Shown here: positions 35,915 to 44,280 of the stretch, piece by piece | How the letters are laid out: the number at the start of each line of letters is the position of its first letter | How positions within the stretch are numbered: the first letter of the stretch is position 1 | Assembly (NCBI RefSeq): GCF_000494755.1 | Contig: NC_022657.1 | Span: 8,958,001 to 9,022,000 of the forward strand | Direction of reading: 5' to 3' | From: Amorphoplanes friuliensis DSM 7358 | Lineage (GTDB): Bacteria; Actinomycetota; Actinomycetes; Mycobacteriales; Micromonosporaceae | DNA: 64,000 nt | The notes under the pieces: generated by a model | Told to the model about the DNA's origin: nothing | Seen by the model: the letters and a program-made list of their open reading frames with translations, nothing else | Database searches by the model: none | Position numbers and translations under genes: made by a program

Positions 35915-36400
35915 TCACGCCTCGGTGAGGACCTTGTCGAGGAGAACTTCCGCCTCGTCCTTGGTGCTCTTCTCGGCGAGGGCCACCTCACCGACGAGGA
36001 TGTCGCGGGCCTTGGCGAGCATGCGCTTCTCCCCGGCCGAGAGACCACGCTCACGCTCGCGACGCCAGAGGTCACGAACAACCTCGGCAACCTTGAGCGG
36101 GTTACCGGAGGCGAGCTTCTCGAGATTGGCCTTGTAACGCCGCGACCAGTTGGTCGGCTCCTCGGTGTGCGGCGCGCGGAGGACGTCGAAGACCTTACCC
36201 AGGCCTTCCTCGCCGACCACTTCGCGCACGCCGACGATCTCGGCGTTCTCAGCGGGCACTCGGACCGTCAGGTCGCCTTGGGCAACCCGCAGGACGAGGT
36301 ACTTCTTTTCCACGCCCTTGATAGTTCTAGTCTCGATTGCCTCGATGAGTGCGGCCCCGTGGTGGGGGTAAACAACGGTCTCGCCGACACTGAAAACCAT
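35915..36400 (-). CDS. carD: CarD-family RNA polymerase-binding regulator
   Basis: 161 aa. N-terminal RNA polymerase interaction (Tudor-like) domain MVFSVGETVVYPHHGAALIEAIETRTIKGVEKKYLVLRV; C-terminal helical DNA-binding domain with the promoter-wedging Trp in NWSRRYKANLEKL and DLWRRERERGLSAGEKRML. Stabilises open complexes at rRNA and many other promoters. GAAAGGGG precedes the ATG; TACCCT about 30 bases upstream is a possible -10. Full length. Confidence 0.97.
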   Translation of the reverse strand: MVFSVGETVVYPHHGAALIEAIETRTIKGVEKKYLVLRVAQGDLTVRVPAENAEIVGVREVVGEEGLGKVFDVLRAPHTEEPTNWSRRYKANLEKLASGNPLKVAEVVRDLWRRERERGLSAGEKRMLAKARDILVGEVALAEKSTKDEAEVLLDKVLTEA

Positions 36401-36732
36401 AGGTTCGAAACCCCTTTCGCTGTGTCTAGGGTAACACGCTCAGGCAGCGATGTCCCACCCTGGCCGTGACTGTTAGTGCAGCTCAGAGGGCCTGTGAGCC
36501 GTCTTTCTACCGCTTGACATGCGGGCGAAGACCTGCCTCAGTGACTCAGGGTGACCACGCCGTAACCACTCGACCCAGCGAGTCGGAAATTCCGGACCTG
36601 GAGCCTTTGCGAGGTCAAGCTTATCGCTAGGGACCGGAAGGGCTCACCACTGGCGGTCGGACCCTTGCGTGGGGGAGGCTGGACGCAGGTCCCCGGCCAG
36701 GCAACACTCGTCGGCAGGGGGGAGGGTGAATC
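36401..36732. other. Divergent intergenic region carD / 36733, with a hairpin
   Basis: 332 bases without a convincing gene. A stem-loop at 36659-36692 pairs GGACC with GGTCC and TGCG with CGCA around a purine-rich loop and lies in the probable 5' leader of the + gene. TTGACA occurs at 36514 without a good -10. TAGGGA at 36628 is a weak -10. I recognise no riboswitch class. Confidence 0.45.
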
Positions 36733-37506
36733 GTGGGCAGTTTGAGCGACAACGGCGGCAACTGGCCGCCCGATGGCGGCTCCCCTGACGGCCTGCCCGA
36801 CTTCCCCGAGGAGTGGGGCGTCATCGTCATCCCGGACGACCTCTCGGAGTTGTCCGAGGAGGTCACAGCCGTCCGGGAAGAGCTGCGGCAGACGCAGGAG
36901 AAGACCCGGTGGGAGCGGTTCGCCGACCGTCCGGGCATGCGGTCACTGCGCCGCATCGGCGCCGCCAGCCTGCGCGCACCCGTTCTGATCATCTCGATGG
37001 CCGTCCTCGTGACCGTGGCCAGCCTCTTCGCCTCCGCCTGGCCCGGGCCGTCCCGCTCGCCCGCGACCCAGCGCACCGCCAACACCACCGACGACCGCGG
37101 CGACCGGCTGCCCGCACTCGAGCTGATCGGCACCGACGGCAAGACTGTCCCGATCCGGGGGCAATTGCCCGCTGTTGTCCTGCTCACGGACGGTTGCGAC
37201 TGTGCACAGCTGATTGCCGACACCGCTGCGGCCGTCAAGCCCGGGATCACCGTCGTGACCGTGGTCGCCGGAGCCGCTCCCGGCCAGACCGGTGCCGCGC
37301 CGGCGACCGGCGCCGTCCCGCAGGCTCCGGGCAAGGTGGTCAGCGCGCTCCGCGACCCGACCGGCGAGCTCCGCAGCGGCCTCAACCTCGGCGCACCCGA
37401 CGGCACTGCCGCGGCCCTCCTGGTCGACAGCAGCGGAGAGATCGTCCGGGCGGTCCCGCGGACGGCCTCGATCGAAGACCTCCGCCCCGACCTCGCCCGC
37501 CTCTGA
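36733..37506 (+). CDS. Single-pass membrane protein, possible thioredoxin-like outer domain
   Basis: 257 aa from GTG with GGGGGGAGG upstream. Acidic Gly/Pro N-terminus, a short coiled region (SELSEEVTAVREELRQTQEKT), one membrane segment (about 80-100), then an extracytoplasmic domain LPALELIGTDGKTVPIRGQLPAVVLLTDGCDCAQLI. The domain start resembles AhpC/TlpA proteins, but the motif is CDC rather than CxxC, so ordinary disulfide exchange is doubtful. The C-terminal DGTAAALLVDSSGEIVRAVPR fits a thioredoxin-fold strand pair. Function unknown. Confidence 0.7.
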   Translation: MGSLSDNGGNWPPDGGSPDGLPDFPEEWGVIVIPDDLSELSEEVTAVREELRQTQEKTRWERFADRPGMRSLRRIGAASLRAPVLIISMAVLVTVASLFASAWPGPSRSPATQRTANTTDDRGDRLPALELIGTDGKTVPIRGQLPAVVLLTDGCDCAQLIADTAAAVKPGITVVTVVAGAAPGQTGAAPATGAVPQAPGKVVSALRDPTGELRSGLNLGAPDGTAAALLVDSSGEIVRAVPRTASIEDLRPDLARL

Positions 37507-37534
37507 CACCGCCCGTGACAGCCTGCTGAGACGG

Positions 37535-37996
37535 TTAGTAGGTGCGGCTGCGGGTCACTCGCCAGCGGAAGACCGCTGGGCCGTCCGTCTCGGCCGATAC
37601 CGCCAGGTAGAACTCGCTGGCCAGCCCGACCGTCAGCTCCACCGGTGACGGCTCCCCGGCGGCGGCGCACGGCACCGCCCGGCCCGAGTCCACACCCCGG
37701 GAGCTGAGCCGTACCCGGACCTGGCCGTCACCGACGCAGAGCATCACCAGCTTGTACGAGCCGCCGCGGACCCCGGTCGTTCGCTCGGCACGCTCACCCG
37801 CCGGCAGCACCATCGTCTCGCCGCCCGACTGCAACGGCAGGTCGGGCAGCAGACGTTCGACCGTCTCACGGGCCGCCGCGACAGCCACCTCGTCGCCACG
37901 GTCGGGTGCGGCCCGCACGAACCACACGACACCGGCGAGGAGCAGGACGGCGGCAAGACCGTAGAGCGTTGCGCCCCTGGTCCTGTCCCCGTCCAC
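37535..37996 (-). CDS. Small single-pass membrane protein
   Basis: 153 aa from GTG. Membrane segment at residues 9-27 (GATLYGLAAVLLLAGVVWFV), then a soluble outside domain with two Cys (LVMLCVGDGQ, AVPCAAAGE) and a beta-rich end (FYLAVSAETDGPAVFRWRVTRSRTY). Resembles short Micromonosporaceae proteins of unknown function (possibly DUF6023). Starts nine bases after the polyketide synthase stop on the same strand, so it may be on its transcript. Confidence 0.65.
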   Translation of the reverse strand: MDGDRTRGATLYGLAAVLLLAGVVWFVRAAPDRGDEVAVAAARETVERLLPDLPLQSGGETMVLPAGERAERTTGVRGGSYKLVMLCVGDGQVRVRLSSRGVDSGRAVPCAAAGEPSPVELTVGLASEFYLAVSAETDGPAVFRWRVTRSRTY

Positions 37997-38005
37997 CCGC
38001 CAACC

Positions 38006-39067
38006 CTAGGACCTCTCGAGCAGGACGCCATAGAGCGTCAGGCCAGGTCCGAAGGCCAGCATCACCACCCGCCGGGGTGGATCGGCGCGGCGGCGCAGGG
38101 CGTCCAGGACCAGCAGGACCGTCGGCGAGGAGCAGTTGCCGTAGGAGGAGAGGACCTCCCGTGACGGGGCCATGGCGTCGGTGGCGAGCCCGAGCTGCTC
38201 CTCCACCACGTCGAGGATCTTGGGGCCGCCCGGGTGCACCGCCCACCCGTCGACGTCACCGATCGTCAGGCCGTTCCGGGTGAGCAGGTCGTCGACCATG
38301 GGCCGGACGTGCACCGAGAGCACCGTCGGCACCTGGGGTGACAGGCCCATGCGGAAGCCGAGATCGGTCACGTCCCAGGTCATGTGGTCGGCCGTCGTGG
38401 TGTCCGTGAGCGCGGAGACGTCGCTGACGGCGTACCCGCCGGGGGTTGAGGAGGGCGTGAGGACGACGGCGGCCGCGGCGTCGGAGAAGAGAGCGTGGGA
38501 CACGATCTGCTGGATGTCGGCGCGCGGGTCGGTGGGCTGGAGATGCAGGCTGGTCAGCTCGGCGCAGAGCAGCAGGGCGGGCCGGCCACGGGCGGCCACG
38601 AAGTCGGCGGCCGTGCCGAGACCGGGCAGCGCCGCATAACAGCCCATGTGGCCGACGAAGAGACGTTGCAGGGACGGGGCCATGCCCATGTCACGGGCCA
38701 GGAGGATGTCCAGGCCGGGCGTCGCGTATCCGGTGCAGGAACAGACCACGAAGAGACCCAGCTCGTCGGCCGCCACACCGGCCTCGGTGAGTGCCCGGCC
38801 CACCGCCTCCTTGGCGAGCGGCATGGCCTCGACCTGATAGCGGCGCATCCGGCGTTCGGTGGACCAGCCGGAGACGTCCTCGAGCAGCGGGCTGACCGCC
38901 GCCTGCCGGGTGCGGACGCCGGAGTTGGCGAAGATCCGCTGAGCCAGGCCGCGCCGCCCGCCCGCGTAGTGGTCGGAGAAGAAGCCCTTCCACAGATCGT
39001 CCTGTGCCGCCGACGGCGGCAGGGCCGTACCCATCCCGGCGATGACCGCCTGACCGATGTTTTTCAC
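38006..39067 (-). CDS. Type III polyketide synthase (chalcone/alkylresorcinol synthase-like)
   Basis: 353 aa from GTG at 39067 with GGGGAGG just upstream; longer frames are not protein-like. Catalytic triad Cys143 (GHMGCYAALPGL), His278 (GWAVHPGGPKIL) and Asn311 (SYGNCSSPT). The C-terminal MLAFGPGLTLYGVLL is the GFGPG-type loop. Uses acyl-CoA or acyl-ACP starters and malonyl-CoA to make resorcinols or pyrones. Clustered with an ACAD-fold flavoenzyme, a methyltransferase and a divergent UbiA prenyltransferase. This is a gene content like the clusters for phenolic lipids (srs of Streptomyces, agq of Actinoplanes missouriensis). Product inferred: a prenylated or methylated alkyl-phenol. Confidence 0.93.
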   Translation of the reverse strand: MKNIGQAVIAGMGTALPPSAAQDDLWKGFFSDHYAGGRRGLAQRIFANSGVRTRQAAVSPLLEDVSGWSTERRMRRYQVEAMPLAKEAVGRALTEAGVAADELGLFVVCSCTGYATPGLDILLARDMGMAPSLQRLFVGHMGCYAALPGLGTAADFVAARGRPALLLCAELTSLHLQPTDPRADIQQIVSHALFSDAAAAVVLTPSSTPGGYAVSDVSALTDTTTADHMTWDVTDLGFRMGLSPQVPTVLSVHVRPMVDDLLTRNGLTIGDVDGWAVHPGGPKILDVVEEQLGLATDAMAPSREVLSSYGNCSSPTVLLVLDALRRRADPPRRVVMLAFGPGLTLYGVLLERS

Positions 39068-39119
39068 TTGTGCCTCCCCAGGCTGAACCCGCCGCTGTGG
39101 TGCATACCCACGTTGGCGG

Positions 39120-40277
39120 TCACCATCGCGGGGCTGAGCCTTGCGAGTCGGGATCACCCCCGAGAGCTTCGACACCGAGCCAGTCCGCGCAGACGTCGGA
39201 GGTCGCCGGTTGCAGCGAGCCGGCGCGGGCGTCGCGGTAGAGGCGTTCGAGCGGGTGACCGCGGCGCATCGCGGACGTGCCGGCCGCCTCCAGCATCGAC
39301 GCGGCGACCTCGGCGGCCGTGGTGCCGGCCAGCAGTTTCGCCCGCCACACCCAGCGGTTGGTCTCCGTGTCGCCGGGGTTCTCGTCGACCCGCCGGGCCG
39401 CCTCCATGACCGTCAGGTGCGCGGCGGCCACCGCGGCGTCCGCCCGGCCGATGCGGGCCCGTACGGCCGGGAGGTGACCCAGGTTGCGGGCGTTCACGTG
39501 CTCGACGGCCGCGTCCACCGCCGCCCGGGCCACACCGACGTAGACAGCCGCGTAACTCGCGACCATCCAGTGCGGTGCCAGCTGGGCGACCACGAGGGCG
39601 AGGCCTTCGACACCGCCGAGCAGCGCGGTCTCCGGCACGGTCACGTCGACGTGGACGTCGTGGGAGCCGGTCGCGCGCATGCCCAGCGCGTCCCAGGTCG
39701 GCTCGACCGTCAGCCCGTCACCGGCCGGGACCAGGAACTGCGACACCTGGGCCGGGTCGTCCGCGCTGCGGGCCGCCACCAGGTAGGCGTCGGCGTGACC
39801 CGAACCCGAGCAGAACGTCTTGGAACCCTTGATGTGGAAACCGTCGGCCGTGCGCTCGTACGAGGTGGTCAGCTGGGAGAGACGGGAGCCGGCGCCGCGT
39901 TCGCTCATCGCCACGGCGTACCAGCTGCCCTCGGCCGCCGCCCGCAGGTAGTTGTCGCGGGCCTCGAGGGCTTCCGGTGGCAGGCCGAGCGCGTCGGCCA
40001 GCTCGTTCGTCACGCTGCCCAGCGCGCCCGTGACCGAGGCGTGCATGTTGAAGACCAGTGCGGTCGCACCGTTGCCCCGGGCCAGCTCGTAGGCGATGGC
40101 CGCATAGTCGGCAAAACCGGCACCGGCGCCACCGAGGCGTTCCGGAACCATCAGACCGAAGAGCCCGGACCGGCGCAGATCGGCAAAATCGTCGGCGGGG
40201 AACGATCCGTCCCGGTCGTGATCGGCCGCCCGGGCCGCAAACCTCGGCGCGAGCCGTCGTGCTTCCTCGGCTGTCAT
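39120..40277 (-). CDS. Acyl-CoA-dehydrogenase-fold flavoenzyme, possible monooxygenase
   Basis: 385 aa from ATG at 40277, whose ATGA overlaps the methyltransferase stop. ACAD layout: N-terminal helices (FADLRRSGLFGLMVPERLGGAG), middle beta domain (VAMSERGAGSRLSQLTTSYERTADGFHIKGSKTFCSGSGHADAYLV, WDALGMRATGSHDVHVD), C-terminal helical bundle. The usual catalytic Glu of fatty acyl-CoA dehydrogenases is not evident. The GMRATGSHDV type is shared with group D flavin monooxygenases such as DszC. In this cluster a ring hydroxylase or a desaturase is plausible; which one is not decided by sequence. Confidence 0.85.
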   Translation of the reverse strand: MTAEEARRLAPRFAARAADHDRDGSFPADDFADLRRSGLFGLMVPERLGGAGAGFADYAAIAYELARGNGATALVFNMHASVTGALGSVTNELADALGLPPEALEARDNYLRAAAEGSWYAVAMSERGAGSRLSQLTTSYERTADGFHIKGSKTFCSGSGHADAYLVAARSADDPAQVSQFLVPAGDGLTVEPTWDALGMRATGSHDVHVDVTVPETALLGGVEGLALVVAQLAPHWMVASYAAVYVGVARAAVDAAVEHVNARNLGHLPAVRARIGRADAAVAAAHLTVMEAARRVDENPGDTETNRWVWRAKLLAGTTAAEVAASMLEAAGTSAMRRGHPLERLYRDARAGSLQPATSDVCADWLGVEALGGDPDSQGSAPRW

Positions 40278-40999
40278 CTGCTCTCCCCCTGTTTGCGTCC
40301 CATGCCCTGGTAGACGACCGCGGTGGACCGGGTCGGGATCATCCGTCCCAGCGGGCGCGACCGGGTGCCCTTCGGCAGGAATAACCACCTGACCAGCCCG
40401 ATCGTGCTCGGGCGCAGACCACGGACCTGCAGGCGTACGCCGTGCTTGGCGCACTCGGCGGTCAGCTCACCCGGGTCGACGAACAGCTCCGGGTCGTGGA
40501 TCCCGACCGGAGCCGCACCGAAGCGCTCGCCGAGCGTGACCGTGACGAACCGCCCCACCGGGGTGTCGTTGACCGTGTCGAGGACGAGCAGCCCGCCCGG
40601 GCGCAGCACCCGGCACAGCTCGGCGACCGTGCCCGGCAGGTCGGTGACGTGCTCGAGGATCTCGCCGGCGACCACGACGTCGGCCGCGCCGTCGGCCAGC
40701 GGGAGCGCCGTCACGTCACCTGTCACCGGAGTCACACCCCGGCTCGCCGACTGCTCCAGGCCCGAGCGACGGAGATCCACGCCGACGTGCCGGTAACCGA
40801 GCCGCTGCACGTGCGGCGCCAGCAGACCACCGCCGCAGCCGGCGTCGACCAGGACCGCCTCCGGGCGCTCGGCCCGCGGCACCAGCGCACCCCGCGCAGC
40901 CGCCAGCCAGTGCAGGATCTCGAAGTGTCCCCCGGGCCGCCACCACTCACCCGCCAGGTCGTCGTACTGACGGGGGTCGTTGCGGGGGAGCAAGCGCAT
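40274..40999 (-). CDS. UbiG-like SAM-dependent O-methyltransferase
   Basis: 241 aa. Starts RNDPRQYDDLAGEWWRPGGHFEILHWL as in UbiG. SAM motif I VLVDAGCGGGLLAPHV, motif II-like LPLADGAADVVVAGEILEHV, motif III VLRPGGLLVLDTVN. UbiG enzymes methylate phenolic hydroxyls of prenylated quinone precursors, which suits modification of a polyketide-derived phenol here. First gene of the minus-strand operon; divergent from the prenyltransferase with 46 bases between starts. Confidence 0.9.
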   Translation of the reverse strand: MRLLPRNDPRQYDDLAGEWWRPGGHFEILHWLAAARGALVPRAERPEAVLVDAGCGGGLLAPHVQRLGYRHVGVDLRRSGLEQSASRGVTPVTGDVTALPLADGAADVVVAGEILEHVTDLPGTVAELCRVLRPGGLLVLDTVNDTPVGRFVTVTLGERFGAAPVGIHDPELFVDPGELTAECAKHGVRLQVRGLRPSTIGLVRWLFLPKGTRSRPLGRMIPTRSTAVVYQGMGRKQGESR

Positions 41000-41045
41000 G
41001 TGATCGAGCGTGGCATGCGCGGGTCACAACCACCACACTGCTTTC

Positions 41046-41882
41046 ATGTCCGGACCCGTCTCTCTGCTCAAGGCCTCCCACCCCGAACCGGGCGGAGCCG
41101 TCACGCTGGCCATGACCCTGCTCGCGATCGGGGTCGGGCACCGGGGCTGGGCGGTGCTCGGCGTCGCCGCGGCGATCGGGGCCACGCAGCTGTCCGTCGG
41201 CTGGGTCAACGACTGGCTGGACGCCGACCGTGACCGGGTGGCCGGGCGCACGGACAAGCCCGTGGCCTCGGGCGTCGTCTCCCGCCGTACCGTGGGGATC
41301 TCGGGGTTGATCGCGTCCCTGGCCATCCCCCTGCTGGGCCTGCCGTTCGGCGCGGCCGCGACGGTCTGCATCACGCTCGTCGGCATCTTCGCGCTGCTCT
41401 ACGACTGGCCGCTGAAATCCACGGCCCTGTCCGTGGTCCCCTACCTGGTGGCGTTCGGCCTGATGCCGGCGTTCGTGGTGATCGCGCTGCCGGGTCACCC
41501 GTGGCCGCCCGCCTGGCTGGTCGCGGCGGGAGCGCTGCTCGGCGGTGGCGCCCACTTCGCCAACGTGCTGCCGGACCTCGCCGACGACGCCGCGACCGGT
41601 GTGGTCGGCCTCCCGCATCGCATCGGCGCGACCTGGTCGCGGATCGCGGCCGGCGGCCTGTTGCTGGCCGCGACCCTCACCCTGGTCTTCGGACCCCCCG
41701 GACCACCGTCGTGGCCCGGCATCGCGGCCGCCGCGGCCGCCGTCGTGGTCCTCCCCCTCGGTTGGTACGCCGGCAGGCGCGAAGCCGCCCGTGGTGCACG
41801 CCAGGTGGCGATGTTCCGTTCCGTGATCGTCGTGGCCCTGCTGGACGTGGTCCTGCTCGTGTTCAGCGGCCGGGTGGTGTGA
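41046..41882 (+). CDS. UbiA-family prenyltransferase
   Basis: 278 aa from ATG at 41046. Eight or nine membrane segments. First Asp-rich motif NDWLDADRDRVAGRTDKP; second motif region YDWPLKS and NVLPDLADD. Attaches an isoprenoid chain to an aromatic or quinone-like acceptor in the membrane. Divergent from the methyltransferase-ACAD-PKS operon, so it probably prenylates that phenolic product; ispD/ispF lie nearby but belong to primary metabolism. Confidence 0.9.
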   Translation: MSGPVSLLKASHPEPGGAVTLAMTLLAIGVGHRGWAVLGVAAAIGATQLSVGWVNDWLDADRDRVAGRTDKPVASGVVSRRTVGISGLIASLAIPLLGLPFGAAATVCITLVGIFALLYDWPLKSTALSVVPYLVAFGLMPAFVVIALPGHPWPPAWLVAAGALLGGGAHFANVLPDLADDAATGVVGLPHRIGATWSRIAAGGLLLAATLTLVFGPPGPPSWPGIAAAAAAVVVLPLGWYAGRREAARGARQVAMFRSVIVVALLDVVLLVFSGRVV

Positions 41883-41970
41883 ATGGACGGGTCGGCGTAC
41901 GCGCCGGATCTACGACCTCTACGCTGATCCGAGGAGCCTTGTACAAAGCCGCGTTTCTTGGAGGACTGTG

Positions 41971-42717
41971 ATGCGCTCGCTGGGATCCCGCCGCGCCGCC
42001 CTCGTCACGGGTGTCGCTGCGGTGGCCGCCGTCGCGCTCGCCGGCTGCAGTGCCGGCCAGGTTGCCGAGACCGCCCTGAAGCGGCCCTCGAACATGGGCG
42101 TCAACGCGGACAGCTCCGACAAGAGCGTCTACATCCGCAACCTCTCCGTGCAATATCCGGGCACGGCCGGCTACGCGGCGGGTGACAGCGCGCCGCTGGA
42201 GCTGGGCATCTTCAACCAGACCAAGCAGCCGATCACCGTGCTGGTGAGCAGCCGGCCGGTCACCGACGAGTCCGTGAAGGACGAAATCGTCTCGGCGCGG
42301 GTCATCGGCCTGTCCGGTGGCGCCGCCGCGACGCCGTCGGCTCCCTCGTCGGCCATCCCGGAGCCGTCCGGCAGCCGCCCCTCGGGCGGTCAGGACGACC
42401 AGAATTCCGAGCAGATCCCCAGCCCGGACCCGAGCGACGGGCCGTCGCCCGCCGCCTCGCCGTCCGCGGCGACCCCGGCCGTGCGCCCCGCCCGCATCGA
42501 GCTCGAGCCGCTGGGTGCGGCCACGTTCCTGCCGGGCGACAAGGAGACGCTGCAGGCTGTCGGCCTCTCCGGCAAACTGGTCCCGGGCCAGTCGGTCAGC
42601 CTCGTCTTCGAGTTCAGCAACGGTGCCGAGCCGCTCGTTCTGCAGGCCCCCGTCGCCATCCCGCTGAGCCCCGCCTCGCGCGGTCCCGGCATCCCGCACG
42701 AGAACTCCGAGGAGTAA
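41971..42717 (+). CDS. LpqE-like lipoprotein upstream of radA
   Basis: 248 aa from ATG at 41971 with TGGAGGA. Lipobox ALAGC (residues 22-26). A first beta domain (VYIRNLSVQYPGTAGYAAGDSAPLELGIFNQTKQPITVLVSS) and a C-terminal strand region (LVPGQSVSLVFEFSNGAEPLVLQAPVAIP) are separated by a Pro/Ser/Gly linker (about 115-170). The same place directly before radA holds lpqE in M. tuberculosis. Envelope protein of unknown function, copper-chaperone-like PCu_A folds being one possibility. TACGCT at 41920 is a candidate -10. Confidence 0.82.
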   Translation: MRSLGSRRAALVTGVAAVAAVALAGCSAGQVAETALKRPSNMGVNADSSDKSVYIRNLSVQYPGTAGYAAGDSAPLELGIFNQTKQPITVLVSSRPVTDESVKDEIVSARVIGLSGGAAATPSAPSSAIPEPSGSRPSGGQDDQNSEQIPSPDPSDGPSPAASPSAATPAVRPARIELEPLGAATFLPGDKETLQAVGLSGKLVPGQSVSLVFEFSNGAEPLVLQAPVAIPLSPASRGPGIPHENSEE

Positions 42718-42755
42718 GTCCCCGGTTTGTCGTACCACCGGGCTAGCGTGGCTGC

Positions 42756-44177
42756 GTGACGACTTCCCGCACCCCGTCCCGTGCCCGCTCTGAGCCGCGA
42801 CCTGCCTATCAGTGCGACGCGTGCGGTCATCAGCCGCCCAAGTGGCTCGGCCGCTGCCCGGAGTGCAACGAGTGGGGCTCGATCATCGAGTCCACGTTGA
42901 CCGGTCCGGTCGTCTCGGGCCGCGTGGTCAGCTCCCGGATTCCGTCGGAGCCCGCCCGTCCCATCGCGACGATCAGCGCGGCCCCGGCCAAGGCGGTGCC
43001 CAGCGGTGTCAGCGAGCTCGACCGGGTCCTCGGTGGCGGTCTGGTGCCCGGCGCCGTGGTCCTGCTGGCGGGCGAGCCCGGCGTCGGCAAGTCGACCCTG
43101 CTGCTCGACGTGGCCCAGCAGTGGGCCGCCGGCACGAGCACGCCGTCGCTCGTGGTCAGCGGCGAGGAGTCGGTCAGCCAGGTGCGGCTGCGCGCCGAAC
43201 GCCTCGGTGCCCTCCACGAGAAGCTCTACCTCGCCTCCGAGAGTGACCTCGGCGCGGTCCTCGGCCACCTCGACGCGGTCAAGCCCGGCCTGCTCATCAT
43301 CGACTCGGTGCAGACGATCTCCGCCCCCGGCACCGAGGGTGTCCCCGGCGGCGTGACCCAGGTCCGTGCGGTCACCGCCGCACTGGTCAGCATCGCCAAG
43401 GAGCGCGGCGTCGCGACCGTCCTGGTGGGGCACGTCACCAAGGACGGTTCGGTGGCCGGCCCGCGGGTCCTCGAGCACCTGGTCGACGTCGTGCTGCACT
43501 TCGAGGGTGACAAGCACTCGTCACTGCGCCTGGTCCGCGGTGTGAAAAACCGCTACGGCCCGGCCGACGAGGTCGGCTGCTTCGAGATGCACGAGAGCGG
43601 CATCGTCAGCCTGGCCGACCCGTCCGGGCTGTTCCTGACCCGATACAACGAGCCGGTGCCGGGCACCTGCGTCACGGTGGCCATGGAGGGCCGCCGGGCG
43701 ATGGTGACCGAGGTGCAGGCCCTGATCGGCGCCCAGGTCCAGGGCTCACCCCGGCGGACGGTCTCGGGACTCGACAGCGCCCGGCTGGCCATGGTCCTGG
43801 CGGTGCTCCAGCGCCGCATGGAAAAGATCAAGCTGCACGACCGTGAGGTCTTCGCGGCCACCGTCGGCGGCATCCGGGTCACCGAGCCCTCGGCCGACCT
43901 CGCGATGGCCCTGGCAGTGGCGTCGGGCGCGCTCAACCTCGCGATGGCGCCGCATCTGGTCGCGATCGGTGAGGTCGGGCTCACGGGCGAGGTCCGCCGG
44001 GTGGGTGCAGTCGGCCGGCGGCTGGCCGAGGCGGCCCGGCTCGGTTTCCGCTTCGCCCTCGTCCCGCCCGGCTGCGGACCCGGTGAAAATGACAGCCCAC
44101 CCAAGGGCATGCGTGTTGTCGAAGTCGGCGACCTGCAGAGCGCGGTGCAGTGGGCAGCCCGTGCCTCAGCCGAATAA
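42756..44177 (+). CDS. radA: DNA repair protein RadA/Sms
   Basis: 473 aa from GTG. Four-Cys zinc motif C20-x2-C23-x10-C34-x2-C37, RecA-like ATPase with Walker A GEPGVGKST (106-114) and VGHVTKDG. The RadA-specific motif reads KNRYG (264-268) instead of the common KNRFG. C-terminal Lon-like domain (AATVGGIRVTEPSADLAMALAVASG). Branch-migration helicase in recombination. disA follows after 100 bases, a conserved pair. Confidence 0.96.
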   Translation: MTTSRTPSRARSEPRPAYQCDACGHQPPKWLGRCPECNEWGSIIESTLTGPVVSGRVVSSRIPSEPARPIATISAAPAKAVPSGVSELDRVLGGGLVPGAVVLLAGEPGVGKSTLLLDVAQQWAAGTSTPSLVVSGEESVSQVRLRAERLGALHEKLYLASESDLGAVLGHLDAVKPGLLIIDSVQTISAPGTEGVPGGVTQVRAVTAALVSIAKERGVATVLVGHVTKDGSVAGPRVLEHLVDVVLHFEGDKHSSLRLVRGVKNRYGPADEVGCFEMHESGIVSLADPSGLFLTRYNEPVPGTCVTVAMEGRRAMVTEVQALIGAQVQGSPRRTVSGLDSARLAMVLAVLQRRMEKIKLHDREVFAATVGGIRVTEPSADLAMALAVASGALNLAMAPHLVAIGEVGLTGEVRRVGAVGRRLAEAARLGFRFALVPPGCGPGENDSPPKGMRVVEVGDLQSAVQWAARASAE

Positions 44178-44265
44178 AACTCGCCTTCCGGTTACATCGA
44201 GTGACGGTAGATAACGCTATGGAGCATCGACCGAACCGCGGCTCGTTGACCTGGATGACAGTCCG

Positions 44266-44280
44266 TAGAATGTACAGGTG
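44266..44280 (+). promoter_or_regulatory. Probable leaderless promoter of disA
   Basis: TAGAAT (44266-44271) ends six bases before the GTG at 44278. TTGACC at 44246 is a -35-like box but the spacer is only 14. This suggests disA has its own start in addition to read-through from radA. Confidence 0.45.

Noticed and set aside
36401..36732. Riboswitch or small RNA gene
   Set aside because: Only one modest stem-loop is visible and no known aptamer core could be recognised; kept as a structure, not called as an RNA gene.
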